This document shows positions 6,708 to 8,138 of a stretch of 8,138 nucleotides of DNA, piece after piece. The notes beneath the pieces are model-generated. The model was not told the origin of the DNA and did no database searches. It worked only from the letters and a program-made list of their open reading frames with translations. The stretch comes from an uncultured Emticicia sp. (GTDB lineage: Bacteria; Bacteroidota; Bacteroidia; Cytophagales; Spirosomataceae): contig NZ_CALCZQ010000018.1 in assembly GCF_937903345.1 (NCBI RefSeq), positions 1-8,138 on the forward strand. The letters are read 5' to 3'. The position numbers were made by a program, and so were the translations under genes. How positions within the stretch are numbered: position 1 is the first letter of the stretch; each line of letters starts with the position of its first letter.

Positions 6708-7820
6708 ATGGTTATCCCCCCAAGAAAAATGACAAACAAATTTTCATCGTTACCCATGCTAAGAAATCTATATTTGATTCCATTAATATCAATCACATTA
6801 AGTTCCTGCCAAAAAACAGAAAATTCTCCAGAACAACCTTATGATAAAGGTGTGTTAGTAATTAATTCCGGAAACTTCTTTGATAACAATGGAACCTTAT
6901 CTTTAATTAGCCGAAATAGCAAAATAGCTGCAAGTGATATCTTTCAAAAAGAAAATAATCGTTCGATAGCGGGCGGAATTACAGACTACACAGAGATAAA
7001 TGAAAAAGGAGTTATTCTTGTAGATAATTCCACCGACGGAAAAGATGTTATTGAAATCGTAAATGCTAACACATTCAAAAGTATAGCAACTATTAAAGGA
7101 GAAATTGATAATCCACGCAAAGTTATTAAAGTCAGCACCAATAAAGCTTACATAACTTGCTGGGATACTTTCAATGCAGACTATACATTTAAGCAAGGTT
7201 TTGTAGCTGTGCTTGATTTGGTGTCAAATAAAATTTTAAAAAAAATCCCAGTAAATAGTGGTGTAGAAGATATAATTTTAATTGAGAATTTAGCATTTGT
7301 TGGGAACGTCAATGCACTTCCAACACTCCAAGTAATTGACATACAAAAAGATGAAGTCAAAGAAAGTATTGAAATTGGCACAGAACCTAATAATTTTGTT
7401 TTAGACGCGGCCAATAAAATCTGGATGACCGCTGGTAATGCAATCATACTATTTAATCCGACTACCAAACTTTTTGAAAAAAAACTCAATGCTGGTACAA
7501 ACGATAAAAAATTACCGAACAGTTTGTGTATAAGTAAAGATAAGAAAACGCTATTTTACACATATAATTTTTATGATGAAGCCGACGATTATAAACTAAA
7601 AGGAGAAATAAGTACTATAGATATTTTATCCGGAACAAGCAAAACTTTTATTAATCGAACATTTTCGTCAGTTGATTTTGATTCAGAAAGTGAAATAATT
7701 TATACAAGTCTTATTCCATCTTATAAACAAAGTGGTTATGTTTATAGATATAAAACTTCAGGAACAATGATAGATTCAGTAAAAACGGAAATAGCACCAA
7801 GTAAATTTTATTTTAAATAA
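6708..7820 (+). CDS. btuG: BtuG-like surface lipoprotein, YncE/DUF5074-type beta-propeller
   Basis: This is a predicted cell-surface lipoprotein that captures cobalamin and hands it to the receptor encoded 38 bp upstream, as shown for BtuG of Bacteroides thetaiotaomicron, a seven-bladed propeller. A hydrophobic run (LYLIPLISIT, 21-30) leads to the lipobox LSSC with lipidated Cys34. The mature 336 residues show propeller-like repeats of strand-turn-strand segments. Examples are GVLVINSGNFFDNNGTLSLI (48-67), which matches the first blade of the family, and VAVLDLVSNKILKKIPV (166-182), FVGNVNALPTLQVIDI (197-212) and IWMTAGNAIILFNP (238-251). The end, IAPSKFYFK (362-370), resembles the family's IAPxGFYF terminus. 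Starts at 6708, 6729 (M8) and 6756 (M17) all keep the lipobox; 6729 has an A-rich lead and may be the true one. The short gap, no terminator between, and one after the gene indicate co-transcription with btuB. Substrate binding is inferred from family and context. Confidence 0.85.
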   Translation: MVIPPRKMTNKFSSLPMLRNLYLIPLISITLSSCQKTENSPEQPYDKGVLVINSGNFFDNNGTLSLISRNSKIAASDIFQKENNRSIAGGITDYTEINEKGVILVDNSTDGKDVIEIVNANTFKSIATIKGEIDNPRKVIKVSTNKAYITCWDTFNADYTFKQGFVAVLDLVSNKILKKIPVNSGVEDIILIENLAFVGNVNALPTLQVIDIQKDEVKESIEIGTEPNNFVLDAANKIWMTAGNAIILFNPTTKLFEKKLNAGTNDKKLPNSLCISKDKKTLFYTYNFYDEADDYKLKGEISTIDILSGTSKTFINRTFSSVDFDSESEIIYTSLIPSYKQSGYVYRYKTSGTMIDSVKTEIAPSKFYFK

Positions 7821-7851
7821 AAGAGAAACTCAGTTAATAACCGCTTAAGTC

Positions 7852-7883
7852 AAAAAAGGAGGGAGGGAACTTTCTCCTTTTTT
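7852..7883 (+). terminator. Intrinsic terminator of the B12 uptake unit
   Basis: AAAAAAGGAG at 7852-7861 pairs perfectly with CTCCTTTTTT at 7874-7883 around a 12-base loop, and the stem itself ends in six T's. It lies 31 bases after the lipoprotein stop, closing a two-gene transcript. Because the left arm starts with six A, it could also stop transcription arriving from the right. Confidence 0.85.
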
Positions 7884-8138
7884 CACTTATATATTTAATC
7901 AGAAATTCAACTGTGATAATCTTTTTTGATCAAAAATTTAAGGAAAATACAAATCCTCAATAAAAATAATTAACCCTGACAACATATAACAAATCAACGT
8001 ATCTTTTTTTGCCACAAAAGCCACCATTTAAGGCACTCAATATAGCAAATGGAATAAGATATTGATTATAAAAAATAACAAGGCTTAAAACTGATTTTTT
8101 ATGTAGCACTTGAAACTTGTACTTTTATATATTATTAT
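7884..8138. other. Non-coding tail of the window
   Basis: The tail is AT-rich with no supported reading frame, promoter of the TTTG-N20-TAnnTTTG type, or RNA gene on either strand. Any following gene starts outside the window. Confidence 0.5.

Noticed and set aside
6903..7489. Two minus-strand frames opposite the BtuG-like gene
   Set aside because: They are shadows of the propeller-coding strand in AT-rich DNA.

Overview
The window looks like chromosomal DNA of a Bacteroidota bacterium, probably an aquatic or soil member of the Cytophagales type, though the genus cannot be fixed from the sequence. The signs are strong AT richness, promoters of the Bacteroidota form TTTG-N20-TAnnTTTG, starts without clear Shine-Dalgarno sites, and a riboswitch-led TonB-receptor plus surface-lipoprotein pair of a kind known from this phylum. 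No mobile element, CRISPR array, tRNA or rRNA was found.

Layout. Positions 1-407 are a non-coding leader with a well-formed promoter (191-222). Next comes dapD (408-1214, +), a lysine/diaminopimelate biosynthesis enzyme. A hairpin terminator (1316-1357) lies between dapD and a convergent ClC-type anion transporter (1397-2704, -). A 956-bp AT-rich non-coding stretch (2705-3660) separates that gene from a divergent small XRE-family regulator (3661-4086, +). This stretch holds repeated TTTACAA/TGTAAATAA words, one long-stem inverted repeat and the regulator's likely promoter. The regulator ends at its own terminator (4130-4169).

The best-supported system in the window is a vitamin B12 uptake unit at 4198-7883. 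It consists of a promoter, a cobalamin riboswitch (about 4240-4456), a downstream hairpin that could act as the expression platform, a BtuB-type TonB-dependent outer-membrane receptor (4615-6669), a BtuG-like beta-propeller lipoprotein 38 bp later (6708-7820), and a strong intrinsic terminator (7852-7883). The expected working is that the lipoprotein captures corrinoid at the cell surface and passes it to the receptor, which imports it using TonB energy. Intracellular cobalamin binding to the leader RNA would shut the unit off. The periplasmic and inner-membrane steps (BtuFCD) are not encoded here.

I do not see a clearly new kind of system. The points most worth following are the riboswitch's downstream hairpin, which buries a GGAGG and an in-frame ATG upstream of the likely receptor start; the operator-like repeats around the XRE promoter; and the altered selectivity and proton-path motifs of the ClC protein.
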